From contig NZ_FMAC01000007.1 in the NCBI RefSeq assembly GCF_900094555.1, positions 310,001-374,000 of the forward strand: 64,000 nucleotides of DNA, in the 5' to 3' direction. The position numbers were made by a program, and so were the translations under genes. Of this stretch, positions 17,650 to 27,142 are shown in pieces. The first letter of the stretch is position 1; every line of letters begins with the position of its first letter. The notes under the pieces are model-generated. The model was not told the DNA's origin and did not search any database. It worked only from the letters and a program-made list of their open reading frames with translations. This DNA is from Martinezella hainanensis (lineage in GTDB: Bacteria > Pseudomonadota > Alphaproteobacteria > Rhizobiales > Rhizobiaceae).

Positions 17650-18579
17650 ATGACCCCAATTGCCATCGAGGCCGCCAGTCGGCCTCACAGCAGATCGTTC
17701 ATGCGCCGCTTTGCCGGCGCACCTCTGCCCTGGATCATGCCCGTGATCATCGTCATCGGCATCTTCTATCTCTATCCGGTGATCGACGTCTTCCGTCTGT
17801 CCTTCACCAATGCGACGCTGATCGGTGATAATCAGGACTATACGCTCAGCTCGATCGCCAACATGTTGAGTTCGGCGCAGCTTCCCGACATCCTCTGGGC
17901 AACCCTCGTCTTCGTCGGCGGCAGCGTCATCGGGCAACAGATTCTTGGCCTTGCCGTCGCGGTCGTTGTCGTTCGTGGCGAAAAACGCGGATTGTTCGGC
18001 ACGACGATCCTGAGAACCACGGCGCTGATTGCTTGGGTCGTGCCGGGAATTGCCGGCGGGATCATCTGGCAGATGCTGTTTTCGGAGGCGCCCTATGGTG
18101 CGCTGAATAGCATCCTACGGCTGATGCACCTGCCTGTCGTCGCCTGGCTTTCCGATCCCGCGATCGCGCCGTGGTCGGCCCTGATTTCGAACATCTGGCG
18201 CGGAACGGCCTTTTCGATGGTCGTCATGTATGCCGCGCTCAAATCCATCGACCCCTCGCTCTATGAGGCGGCCGAGGTCGATGGCGCGACGGGCTCGCAA
18301 CAGTTCTTCTTCATCACCATCCCGCAGCTGCGCGCCGCGATCCTCGTCAACATGATCCTCATCACGATCATGACGCTCAATACCTTCGACGCGATCATCA
18401 CCTTGACGGGCGGCGGGCCTGGGCGGGCGACCGAGGTCATATCGCTCTATGTCTTTAACATCGTCTTCCGCAATTACGACCTGTCGGGCGGAAGCGTGCT
18501 TTCCGTGCTGATGCTGATCATCAGCCTCGGACTGGCCGTCGTCTATGCGTCGTTCCTGCCGAAGGAGGAAGAGCAATGA
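17650..18579 (+). CDS. Carbohydrate ABC importer permease 1 (MalF type)
   Basis: A 309-residue inner-membrane protein with about six transmembrane helices, starting near LPWIMPVIIVIGIFYLYP. The EAA loop that contacts the ATPase is DPSLYEAAEVDGATGSQQFF. The ATG at 17650 is preferred; a frame to 17587 adds 21 residues over the upstream hairpin. It overlaps the next permease by four bases. Confidence 0.92.
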   Translation: MTPIAIEAASRPHSRSFMRRFAGAPLPWIMPVIIVIGIFYLYPVIDVFRLSFTNATLIGDNQDYTLSSIANMLSSAQLPDILWATLVFVGGSVIGQQILGLAVAVVVVRGEKRGLFGTTILRTTALIAWVVPGIAGGIIWQMLFSEAPYGALNSILRLMHLPVVAWLSDPAIAPWSALISNIWRGTAFSMVVMYAALKSIDPSLYEAAEVDGATGSQQFFFITIPQLRAAILVNMILITIMTLNTFDAIITLTGGGPGRATEVISLYVFNIVFRNYDLSGGSVLSVLMLIISLGLAVVYASFLPKEEEQ

Positions 18580-19418
18580 GCAGGCGCACCGGCACACGCT
18601 TCGGCGATTTCCTGAGCTATGTCTTCATGCTGGCGATGTTCGTCTTCTTCGCCGGCCCGCTGACCTATCTCCTGTCGATGGCGCTGCGCGACAAGCGCGA
18701 GATCTATCGTGGCGTCGCGCGCTATATCCCGCACAATCCAACCATCGACAATTTCATCGCCGTGCTCAACAACAGCTATTTCCCGCTCTATCTCTGGAAT
18801 GGTCTGAAGCTTGCGGCGCTCAGTGGCTTCGGCGTTCTGATCGTCGCCATGCCCGCGGCCTACGCCTTCTCGCGCTTCCAGTTCCGGGGCAAGGGCCTGT
18901 CGATGATGGGACTTCTGCTCTTCCAGATGATCTCGCCGCTGGTCATCATGGTGCCGCTCTACCGCTACATGAACCGCCTCGGCCTGCTCGATACGCATTT
19001 CGCCGTGACGATGGTCTATATCGCGCTTGGCGTGCCGCTCGCGACATGGCTGTTGAAGAGCACGGTGGACGGCATTCCGCGCAGCCTCGACGAAGCGGCG
19101 ATGATCGACGGATGCAACCGCTTCTCGGTCTTCTGGCGAATTGTCCTGCCGCTGTCGGCACCGGGTATCGCCTCCGTCTTCATCATCACCGTGATTGCCG
19201 GCTGGTCGCAATTCCTGGTGCCTTTTCTGCTACTGACTCAAAACAATTTGATGCCGATCGGCGTCGGGATCTTTAACTTCCGTGGCATGCAAACCGACTC
19301 GTCCATCCAGCTGCTGGCGGCCGCCTGCCTCATCTCCGTCGTACCGGCGATCGTGGCGTTCCTGTCGCTGCAGCGGCTGATCCTTGGCTCCATGACCAGC
19401 GGCTCCGTGAAGGGTTGA
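18576..19418 (+). CDS. Carbohydrate ABC importer permease 2 (MalG type)
   Basis: A 280-residue inner-membrane permease with six predicted helices. The EAA loop is PRSLDEAAMIDGCNRFSVFW. It starts inside the stop of permease 1 (ATGA overlap) and should form the heterodimeric channel with it. Confidence 0.92.
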   Translation: MSRRTGTRFGDFLSYVFMLAMFVFFAGPLTYLLSMALRDKREIYRGVARYIPHNPTIDNFIAVLNNSYFPLYLWNGLKLAALSGFGVLIVAMPAAYAFSRFQFRGKGLSMMGLLLFQMISPLVIMVPLYRYMNRLGLLDTHFAVTMVYIALGVPLATWLLKSTVDGIPRSLDEAAMIDGCNRFSVFWRIVLPLSAPGIASVFIITVIAGWSQFLVPFLLLTQNNLMPIGVGIFNFRGMQTDSSIQLLAAACLISVVPAIVAFLSLQRLILGSMTSGSVKG

Positions 19419-19456
19419 GGCGGTTACATGCCCGTGGCTGATAGAGGATCCCGACC

Positions 19457-20695
19457 ATGAACCAAACAACCGGCGCCAAACTCTCTCCCGATCTGACGGG
19501 AGCCAATGTCGAAGATGCAGGCGAATATAACAGGGCCGTGGTTCTGCGCCGCATCCATCGGCAAGCGCCGATCTCACGGGCGGAAATCGCTCGCCAGACG
19601 GGCTTCACCAAGCCGGCGATTGCCCGGATCGTCGATCGCCTGCTCGACGAGGGCCTGATTATCGAGGCCCGCCGGCGTCACGGCCTCAGGGGACAGCCGG
19701 CAATCGAGCTCGAAATCAATCCGGATGCTTTCTTCGCCATCGGCATCAATATCGATCGCGATCACCTGACGATCCTTGCCGTCGATGCGGTCGGCAACGT
19801 GCGTGCTCGCGTGCACCACGAGAAACGCTACATCCTTCCGGGCGAATTCATGCAATTGACCGCCGACGCGATATCGCATTTCCAGCGAAGCCGCCTGATC
19901 GACGACGCGCATCTGGCAGGCATCGGCCTTGCCATGCCCGACTGGCTAGGCGAGATCGCCTTCATGGGCAAGCCTGACAATTATGGGGAATGGATGGATT
20001 TCGACGTGCGCGCCGCACTGGAGAACCTCTCGCCACACCCTGTCTTCATCGAGAACGAAACCAATGCGGCAGCACTTGCGGAACTCGATTACGGGCTCGG
20101 CGCGGAAAGCCGCAGCTTCTTCTATATCGCGATCAATGCCTGCCCCGGAGGCGGCCTTGTGCTCGACGGCAACGGCCATCGCGGCGCCATGGGCCTCAGC
20201 GGCGAGATCGGCTGGCTGCCGATTGCCGACCCTCGCGACAAGGCGGCCCAGAAAGTCGAGCTTTTCGGCGAAATATTCTCGCTCTTCTTCCTCTACAAGT
20301 TCCTGGGCGAGCACGGCATCAAGGCAAGCGTGCCCTCCGACCTCCTCACCCTGGATGCCCGCGGCAGGAAGCTGGTCTCCCAATGGCTGAAAGGCATGAG
20401 CGCGCATCTCGCCGTCGCGGTCAAGCACATCGGCATGATCGTCGATCCCGATGCCATCATCCTCGGCGGCCGCTTGCCCATCCGCATGATCGATGAGCTG
20501 CTGCGCTATGTCCACGAACACCTCGATACCGACGACATGACCCTACCATCCATTCATCGCGCCTCACTCGGCGAAGACGCCTGTGCAATCGGCGCCGCCG
20601 CAATGCCGATGGCGGCGGCACTCATGCTCGCCTCTTCCGACGAGGTCCAACGTACGCGTTCGCCACTCAAATTCATGGATCGCCTGAACAACTGA
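19457..20695 (+). CDS. ROK-family transcriptional regulator
   Basis: A 412-residue NagC/XylR-type regulator encoded inside the importer operon. The helix-turn-helix is ISRAEIARQTGFTKPAIARI followed by VDRLLDEGLI. The ROK domain has IENETNAAALAELDYG and GAMGLSGEIGW, where the usual His after GE-x-G is Trp, and the zinc-binding cysteines are missing, so it is a regulator rather than a kinase. It is the second ROK protein in this locus and, with the one at 13807, could bind the two matching operators. AGAGGA lies upstream of the ATG. Confidence 0.9.
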   Translation: MNQTTGAKLSPDLTGANVEDAGEYNRAVVLRRIHRQAPISRAEIARQTGFTKPAIARIVDRLLDEGLIIEARRRHGLRGQPAIELEINPDAFFAIGINIDRDHLTILAVDAVGNVRARVHHEKRYILPGEFMQLTADAISHFQRSRLIDDAHLAGIGLAMPDWLGEIAFMGKPDNYGEWMDFDVRAALENLSPHPVFIENETNAAALAELDYGLGAESRSFFYIAINACPGGGLVLDGNGHRGAMGLSGEIGWLPIADPRDKAAQKVELFGEIFSLFFLYKFLGEHGIKASVPSDLLTLDARGRKLVSQWLKGMSAHLAVAVKHIGMIVDPDAIILGGRLPIRMIDELLRYVHEHLDTDDMTLPSIHRASLGEDACAIGAAAMPMAAALMLASSDEVQRTRSPLKFMDRLNN

Positions 20696-20740
20696 GCATG
20701 AACAACTGAATTGGCCGTTACGGCTGCAGAGAGGATTTTG

Positions 20741-21595
20741 ATGAGGATCGGCTTTTATACGTCGACATTCAACGACAGGCCATTCGAGGAGGTCGTTGAT
20801 TTCGCCGCCTCCGCCGGCTTCGATGCGATCGAAATCGATGTCCGCGGCCATATCAAGACACCCGACAAGGTGCGGGCCGCCGTCTCCCTTGCCCGCGATC
20901 ACGGTCTCTTCGTCTCCTCTATTGCCTTTTTCGGCAATCAGCTCGATGCCGATCGCGCCAGGCGCGGCGAGCTTCGAGCCCTCACCGGGGAATTCGCCGA
21001 AGCGATCGGCGAAGCAGGCGTACCAATCTTCGTGATCTTTCCCGGCCGCGACGACAACGCAGACGAGGAGACCAACTATGATGATTTCGCCGACTTCGCC
21101 AACCGGCTGATCGAAAGGACGACATCGAGCGGCCTGATCTTCGCGATCGAGAACTGGCCAGGCCCGAAGGACAGTTTCATCGGCACCACGCCGCGGGACT
21201 GGGAGGAGCTCTTCAAACGCATTCCCGACAGACGCTTCGGTCTGGAATTCGACCCTTCCCATCTCATCCGCATCGGCGTCGATCCCTATGTCGCGATGGA
21301 CGCCGTGAAGGATCGCATCGCTATCCTTCACGGCAAGGACACGGCAATCGATGCGACCGCGCAGCAAGCCCTCGGCTATCACCGCAAGGGCTGGTGGCAA
21401 TACAAGCTGCCGGGACAGGGCCTTCTCGATTGGCCGCGCTTCCTGCGTCAGGCGCGCACCAATGGCTTTGACGGCACGCTTTCAATCGAACACGAGGATG
21501 CAGCTTTCGGCTGGCCGGGCAAGGATCTCGCCCAACGGAAGGAGGGCGAGATCCTCGGCCTTGCCTATCTTCGAAATGTCTTGGACACGCTTTGA
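20741..21595 (+). CDS. Sugar phosphate isomerase/epimerase-like TIM-barrel protein
   Basis: A 284-residue xylose-isomerase-like barrel. Likely metal ligands are the Glu in FAIENW, the Asp and His in EFDPSHL, the His in LHGKD and the Glu in LSIEHED, in the order expected for the AP-endonuclease-2/isomerase superfamily. The ATG at 20741 has AGAGGA 5 bases before it; the ten extra codons from 20711 are not used. Its neighbours are the importer ATPase and a ROK regulator. With the Gfo/Idh/MocA enzyme at 14959 it probably converts the imported or released sugar. The exact reaction is unknown. Confidence 0.85.
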   Translation: MRIGFYTSTFNDRPFEEVVDFAASAGFDAIEIDVRGHIKTPDKVRAAVSLARDHGLFVSSIAFFGNQLDADRARRGELRALTGEFAEAIGEAGVPIFVIFPGRDDNADEETNYDDFADFANRLIERTTSSGLIFAIENWPGPKDSFIGTTPRDWEELFKRIPDRRFGLEFDPSHLIRIGVDPYVAMDAVKDRIAILHGKDTAIDATAQQALGYHRKGWWQYKLPGQGLLDWPRFLRQARTNGFDGTLSIEHEDAAFGWPGKDLAQRKEGEILGLAYLRNVLDTL

Positions 21596-21616
21596 CGCAG
21601 CCTTGGGAGGACGGAA

Positions 21617-22672
21617 ATGGCACATGTCAGAGTGAACAACGCGCGCAAGGACTATGGCGCATTCAAAGCCATCAAGGGCGTGTCGGTGGATATTCGCGAC
21701 GGCGAGTTCGTCGTGCTCGTCGGCCCTTCGGGCTGCGGAAAATCCACCCTGCTCAGAATGATCGCCGGCCTTGAGGGGATCACGTCGGGCGATATCCAGA
21801 TCGGCAAGCATATCGTCAACGAGCTGGCGCCGAAGGACCGTGACATCGCCATGGTCTTCCAGAACTATGCGCTCTATCCGCATATGACGGTCGCCAAGAA
21901 CATGGGCTTTTCCCTGCGGCTGAAGCGGATGCCGAAGGCGGAAATCGACCAGCGGGTCGGTAACGCCGCAAAGATCCTCGGCCTCGAAAATCTTCTCGAG
22001 CGCTATCCGAAGCAATTGTCGGGCGGGCAGAGGCAGCGCGTTGCCATGGGCCGCGCGATCGTGCGTGATCCCGCCGTCTTTCTCTTTGATGAACCCCTGT
22101 CGAACCTCGATGCGAAGCTGCGTGTGCAGATGCGGTCCGAGATCAAGGAAATGCACCAGCGGCTGCAGACCACCACCATCTATGTCACGCACGACCAGAT
22201 CGAGGCGATGACCATGGCCGACAAGATCGTCGTCATGAAGGATGGCTTGATCGAGCAGTCGGGATCGCCGCTCGATCTCTACGACCGGCCGGCCAATCTC
22301 TTCGTTGCGGGCTTCATCGGCTCCCCCGCCATGAATTTCATCAAGGGCAGCATGACGAACGAAGGCTTCCGCACCACGGACGGACTTATCCTGCCGAGCG
22401 AACGAAGCCCGCCAACAGCCGTCACCTATGGCATTCGCCCCGAGGACATCAAGCTGGTCGATGACGGCATCGAAGTGGAAACCGTCGTCGTCGAACCGAC
22501 GGGATCCGAGACCATGGTCATCGCCCGCCTCGGTGCGCAGACGATCACTTGCGTTTTCCGCGAGCGGATCAGGGCCGCACCCGGCGATATGTTGCGTATC
22601 GCTCCGGCTCATAACGCGGTCCATCTCTTCGATGAAAGCGGACAGCGCATCGACAGTGAGAGGACGCAATAG
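21617..22672 (+). CDS. Carbohydrate ABC importer ATPase (MalK/UgpC type)
   Basis: A 351-residue ATPase with Walker A GPSGCGKST (residues 36-44), a Q-loop, signature LSGGQRQRVAMGRA, Walker B VFLFDEPLSNLD and the switch His in YVTHDQ. The C-terminal 110 residues form the OB-fold regulatory domain (GIRPEDIKL). It is the last gene of the operon that begins at 16283 and is followed by a strong terminator-like stem. Confidence 0.94.
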   Translation: MAHVRVNNARKDYGAFKAIKGVSVDIRDGEFVVLVGPSGCGKSTLLRMIAGLEGITSGDIQIGKHIVNELAPKDRDIAMVFQNYALYPHMTVAKNMGFSLRLKRMPKAEIDQRVGNAAKILGLENLLERYPKQLSGGQRQRVAMGRAIVRDPAVFLFDEPLSNLDAKLRVQMRSEIKEMHQRLQTTTIYVTHDQIEAMTMADKIVVMKDGLIEQSGSPLDLYDRPANLFVAGFIGSPAMNFIKGSMTNEGFRTTDGLILPSERSPPTAVTYGIRPEDIKLVDDGIEVETVVVEPTGSETMVIARLGAQTITCVFRERIRAAPGDMLRIAPAHNAVHLFDESGQRIDSERTQ

Positions 22673-22689
22673 CCGGAATCCCTCTTTCC

Positions 22690-22717
22690 GCAGGCCCGGC
22701 ATTGCTGCCGGGCCTGC
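22690..22717. terminator. Bidirectional terminator between convergent operons
   Basis: A perfect 12-base-pair stem (arms 22690-22701 and 22706-22717) closed by a TTGC loop. It lies 17 bases after the ATPase stop and 9 bases before the convergent RND gene's end. Confidence 0.75.
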
Positions 22718-22726
22718 GTGCAGTCG

Positions 22727-25700
22727 TCATGGTGACGAATCCGGCGTCGCACCAGCAACGTCCAGCTCCCCTCTCGTCGTGTCGATCACTCTCCTGCCTT
22801 TGAAGACACGACGGACGGAGACGAAGAGCAGCGGGATGAAGAAGACGCCAAGCACGGTTGCCGAGATCATGCCGCCCATGACGCCGATACCGATCGAGTT
22901 CTGGCTGCCGGAACCGGCCCCATTGGCGATCGCCAGCGGCAGAACGCCGAGGATGAAGGCAAGCGAAGTCATCAGGATCGGCCGCAGACGCTGGCGGGAT
23001 GCTTCGAGCGTGGCATCGATCAGGTTCTTGCCCTGGTTCTGCTGCTCGATGGCGAATTCGACGATCAGGATGGCGTTTTTCGCCGCCAGGCCGATAGTCG
23101 TCAAGAGACCGACCTTGAAGTAGACGTCGTTCGACTGTCCGAACAGGGTTGCGGCCAAGAGCGCACCGAAGATGCCGATCGGCACCGACAGCATGACGGC
23201 GAGCGGGATCGACCAGCTTTCATAAAGGGCTGCGAGTGCCAGGAAGACGACCAGGATGGAGATGGCGTAGAGCTGGCTTGCCTGGTTGCCGGAGAGCTTT
23301 TCCTGGGCGGACAGGCTGGTCCATTCATGGCTGAAGCCTGGCGGCAGGGTCGCCATGATCTTGTCGATCTCGTTCATGGCGTCACCGGAGGAGACCCCCG
23401 GCGCTGCTGCCCCCTGGATTTCGACGGCGGACGAGCCGTTATAGCGCTCCAGACGCGGCGAACCATAGGTCCAGATACCTGAGGCAAAGGCCGAGAAGGG
23501 CACCATGTCGCCGCCGGAGTTGCGCACATACCAGCGATCGAAGTCTTCCGGCTGCATACGGAACTTGCTGTCGGCCTGTACATAGACTCTCTTCACACGG
23601 CCACGATCGACGAAGTCGTTGACGTAGGTGCCACCCCATGCGGTCGACAGGGTTGCATTGATGTCAGCCAGATCGATGTTCAAGGCGCGGGCCTTTTCCT
23701 GATCGATATGGATCGAATATTGCGGCGTGTCGTCCAGTCCATTTGGACGTGTTCCGCTCAGCTTCGTGCTGCCGGACGCTGCGCCCAAGAATTGGTTGCG
23801 GGCACCGATCAACGCGGCGTGGCCGGAGCCGTTGATATCCTTGATGAAGAAGTCGAAGCCGCTATTGTTGCCAAAGCCGGGGATTGCCGGCGGTGCCAGT
23901 GCAAAAACATTGCCGTCCTTGATCTTGGAAAAGGCCGCCATCGCGCGCCGGGCGATCGCCTGGGCAGAGGATTGCGGGGTCCGGCGCTGATCGAAGTCTT
24001 TGAGGTCGATGAAGGCAACGGCAACATTCTGGCCCTGACCGCTGAAATTGAAGCCGACGCTGCCGAACACGCCGTCCACATAGTCCTTCTCATTGTTGAG
24101 ATAATAAGCGATGACCTGATCGAGCACCTTCCGCGTGCGTTGGGCCGTAGCACCAGGAGGCAGCTGAATGCTGGTCAGAAGGCGTCCCTGATCCTCTTCC
24201 GGAAGAAAGGAACTCGGCAGGCGGTTGAAAAGATAACCGACACCGACGCCAATCAGGACGAATATCACCAGGAATACGGCACCGCGGCGGATCATGCCAT
24301 GGATGGTTCGCTGATAGCCGCGCGTTCCCCGTTCGAAGTTGCGATTAAACCAGCCGAACAGGCCGCGTTCCCGCGCTCCATGCTCCGGTTTCTTCAGGAT
24401 CGTAGCGCAAAGGGCCGGCGTCAGGATGAGGGCGACGATGACGGAGAGTACCATCGCCGAAACGATCGTCACCGAGAACTGCCGGTAGATGACGCCGACG
24501 GAGCCTGAGAAGAAGGCCATCGGGATGAACACGGCCGACAGCACCGTGGCAATGCCGATCAGCGCGCCAGTGATTTCCTGCATCGACTTGATCGTCGCCT
24601 CGCGCGGCGACAACCCTTCTTCCTCCATCACACGCTCGACGTTTTCGACGACGACGATGGCGTCGTCGACCAATAGACCAATGGCAAGCACCATGCCGAA
24701 CATGGTCAATGTATTGATCGAGTATCCGAACAGCGAGAGTACGCCGAAGGTGCCAAGCAGCACGACCGGGACGGCGAGTGTCGGGATCAGTGTGGCGCGG
24801 ATGTTCTGCAGGAAGACGAACATGACGATGAAGACGAGCACGATGGCTTCGAACAGCGTCTTGACCACATCCTCGATCGACAGCTTCACGAAGGGCGTCG
24901 TGTCATAGGGATAGACGACTTCGACATTCGGCGGCAGCGTGCTGCGCAAGCTATCGATCGTCGACACGACCCTCGCCGCTGTATCGATGGCATTTGCGTC
25001 GGTCGCAAGACTGATGCCGAGGCCGGCGGCGGGCATGCCGTTATAGACGCCCGAGGTGACGTAGCTGTCGGCACCCAATTGCACGGTGGCGACATCATTG
25101 ACGCGCACCAGGGAGCCGTCAGGCTGGCTTTTGAGGATGATGTTTTCGAATTCCTCCGGCGTCTGGAACCGGCTGCCGGCCGTGACGGTCGCATTGAGTT
25201 GCTGACCACCAAGTTGCGGAAGGCCGCCCAATTGGCCAGATGAGACCTGTACGTTCTGCGCCTGGATGGCGGAGACGACATCCGATGTCATCAGCTGATA
25301 TTTGACGAGCTTGTTGGGATCGACCCAGATGCGCATGGCATAGCGCGCGCCGAAGAGCGTGGTATCACCAACGCCCGGAACGCGCTTCAAAGTATCATTG
25401 AGGGTGCTGTCGACATAGTCCGCAAGGTCGGTCGGCATAAGCTTGCGATCCGTCGACACAAACGCCGCAACCAGGAAGAAGCTGCTGGTCGATTTCGAGA
25501 CGGTGATACCGGTGTTCTGAACAACTTGCGGCAATTGCGCGGTGACGAGCTGCAGCTTGTTCTGCACCTGCATCTGCGCAACGTCGGGATTGGCCTTGTT
25601 GGTGAAGGTGAGCGAAATCGAGGCCTGACCCGTCGCTGTCGAGGTCGAGGTCATATAGTCGAGATTGTCGATGCCGGTCATGCCCTGCTCGATGACCTTG

Positions 25701-25885
25701 GTCACCGAGTTTTCGACGGTTGCCGCATCAGCGCCGGAATAGGTGGCGGTGATACGCACCGTCGTCGGTGCGATCTGCGGATATTGCGCGACCGACAGCG
25801 TGAGGATCGAAAGTGCGCCCGCCAGCATGATGACGATGGCGATTACCCAGGCAAAGATCGGCCGGTCAATGAAGAAACGAGACAT
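22727..25885 (-). CDS. RND multidrug efflux transporter, HAE1 (AcrB) family
   Basis: A 1052-residue inner-membrane proton antiporter that pumps hydrophobic drugs or plant compounds through a tripartite channel. It begins MSRFFIDRPIFAWVIAI, as is standard. Transmembrane helix 4 has GLLVDDAIVVVENVERVMEE with the paired Asp for proton relay. Periplasmic porter loops, the second half repeat and the C-terminal helix set are all present, and the length is normal. Its adaptor protein is encoded 9 bases upstream. No outer-membrane channel gene is adjacent. Confidence 0.95.
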   Translation of the reverse strand: MSRFFIDRPIFAWVIAIVIMLAGALSILTLSVAQYPQIAPTTVRITATYSGADAATVENSVTKVIEQGMTGIDNLDYMTSTSTATGQASISLTFTNKANPDVAQMQVQNKLQLVTAQLPQVVQNTGITVSKSTSSFFLVAAFVSTDRKLMPTDLADYVDSTLNDTLKRVPGVGDTTLFGARYAMRIWVDPNKLVKYQLMTSDVVSAIQAQNVQVSSGQLGGLPQLGGQQLNATVTAGSRFQTPEEFENIILKSQPDGSLVRVNDVATVQLGADSYVTSGVYNGMPAAGLGISLATDANAIDTAARVVSTIDSLRSTLPPNVEVVYPYDTTPFVKLSIEDVVKTLFEAIVLVFIVMFVFLQNIRATLIPTLAVPVVLLGTFGVLSLFGYSINTLTMFGMVLAIGLLVDDAIVVVENVERVMEEEGLSPREATIKSMQEITGALIGIATVLSAVFIPMAFFSGSVGVIYRQFSVTIVSAMVLSVIVALILTPALCATILKKPEHGARERGLFGWFNRNFERGTRGYQRTIHGMIRRGAVFLVIFVLIGVGVGYLFNRLPSSFLPEEDQGRLLTSIQLPPGATAQRTRKVLDQVIAYYLNNEKDYVDGVFGSVGFNFSGQGQNVAVAFIDLKDFDQRRTPQSSAQAIARRAMAAFSKIKDGNVFALAPPAIPGFGNNSGFDFFIKDINGSGHAALIGARNQFLGAASGSTKLSGTRPNGLDDTPQYSIHIDQEKARALNIDLADINATLSTAWGGTYVNDFVDRGRVKRVYVQADSKFRMQPEDFDRWYVRNSGGDMVPFSAFASGIWTYGSPRLERYNGSSAVEIQGAAAPGVSSGDAMNEIDKIMATLPPGFSHEWTSLSAQEKLSGNQASQLYAISILVVFLALAALYESWSIPLAVMLSVPIGIFGALLAATLFGQSNDVYFKVGLLTTIGLAAKNAILIVEFAIEQQNQGKNLIDATLEASRQRLRPILMTSLAFILGVLPLAIANGAGSGSQNSIGIGVMGGMISATVLGVFFIPLLFVSVRRVFKGRRVIDTTRGELDVAGATPDSSP

Positions 25886-25894
25886 GTTTTACCC

Positions 25895-27142
25895 TCAATT
25901 CGTCGAACCGGTGACCGCGCCTTTGTCGGCGCCGTTGGCCTTGCTCAGTTGAGCGGATTGGGATGCACCCGTCGCCGACGCCTGTTCGAGATTTCCGCTG
26001 GCATCATCGACCGTCACCAGCGCGACATTCACCTCTTGGCCGTCACGGACACGCTGGATCCCTTCGACAACGACGCGATCCCCCTCCTCTATCCCATTGC
26101 CGACGAGCCAGCTGTTACCGATGCTGCGCTGAACAGTCAGAACACGCTGCTGGATTTTGCCGTCCGCACTCACGAAGAAGGCGATCGGTTCGCCTTTCGT
26201 ATTGCGGGTTACGGCACGCTGCGGCACCAGGAAGCTGTTTTCGGCGACGCCTTCCTGGATGGTGGCGCGCACATACATGCCCGGCAGCAGAACCCGCCCT
26301 GGATTGGGGAAGGTGGCGCGGACATTGAGCGTTCCGACCGTCTCGGCTACTGCCGCCTCGGCAAATTCCAACGTGCCGCTTTCCTTGTACTGGGTTCCAT
26401 CCTCCAGCGTCAGACGGACCGAAACATTGTCGCCGCTTGTCTTCAGGCGCCCCTCCTCCACTGCACGCCTGAATCTCAGAAGGTTTGTGCTCGACTGCGT
26501 GACATCGACATTGATCGGGTCGAGCTGGCGAATGGTGGTCAGCGCCGTGGTCTGCTCGGCAGTGACGAGGGCGCCGACCGTCACCGTCGATGCATCGACA
26601 CGCCCGGAAATCGGCGCCCGGATCTTTGTATAATCAAGGTTGATCCGCGCCGTCTCCAATGCCGCCTTGGCGGAGGCCACATCCGCTCGCGCCTGAACGA
26701 GTGTCGCCTGCGCGTCATCGGCATTTTGCTGGCTGACGGCGTTCTGTGCGCTCAGGCCCTTGTAGCGATCCAGCCGGGCCTGGGCATTGGGCACCGCGCC
26801 TTCAGCTTTCTGCAGAGCGGCAACCGCACTATCGTAGGAGGCCTGGAAGGAGGCCGGATCGATCTCGTAGAGCACGTCCCCCGCCCGAACCTCGCTGCCT
26901 TCCTTGAAATTGCGGCTGCGAATAATGCCACCGACCTGCGGTCGCACCTCGGCAACGAGATTGGCGCTGATGCGGCCGGGGAGATCGGCGGTGATGGCGA
27001 CCGATTGCGGATGCAATGCCATCGCACTGACCTCGGATTTCACCGTTCTGCCGCCATTCTGTGCTGCCGGCTGCTGGTTGCAGCCCGCCAACAATGTGAC
27101 CACGAATCCCGAAACCACGGCCCGTGTTAGATGTCGTTTCAT
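25895..27142 (-). CDS. RND efflux periplasmic adaptor (AcrA type)
   Basis: A 415-residue membrane-fusion lipoprotein. The leader VVSGFVVTLLAGCNQQ has a lipobox with the acylated Cys near residue 22. The lipoyl/barrel-sandwich, alpha-hairpin (long Ala/Gln/Asp-rich stretch near residues 100-170) and beta-barrel domains follow in the usual order. The C-terminus is Ser/Gln/Asn-rich. It is the first gene of the efflux operon. No TetR-type repressor is adjacent, so control must come from elsewhere. Confidence 0.94.
   Translation of the reverse strand: MKRHLTRAVVSGFVVTLLAGCNQQPAAQNGGRTVKSEVSAMALHPQSVAITADLPGRISANLVAEVRPQVGGIIRSRNFKEGSEVRAGDVLYEIDPASFQASYDSAVAALQKAEGAVPNAQARLDRYKGLSAQNAVSQQNADDAQATLVQARADVASAKAALETARINLDYTKIRAPISGRVDASTVTVGALVTAEQTTALTTIRQLDPINVDVTQSSTNLLRFRRAVEEGRLKTSGDNVSVRLTLEDGTQYKESGTLEFAEAAVAETVGTLNVRATFPNPGRVLLPGMYVRATIQEGVAENSFLVPQRAVTRNTKGEPIAFFVSADGKIQQRVLTVQRSIGNSWLVGNGIEEGDRVVVEGIQRVRDGQEVNVALVTVDDASGNLEQASATGASQSAQLSKANGADKGAVTGSTN

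Noticed and set aside
25526..27130. 534-residue plus-strand frame opposite the efflux adaptor
   Set aside because: Typical high-GC antisense frame; the minus-strand adaptor and RND motifs are unambiguous.
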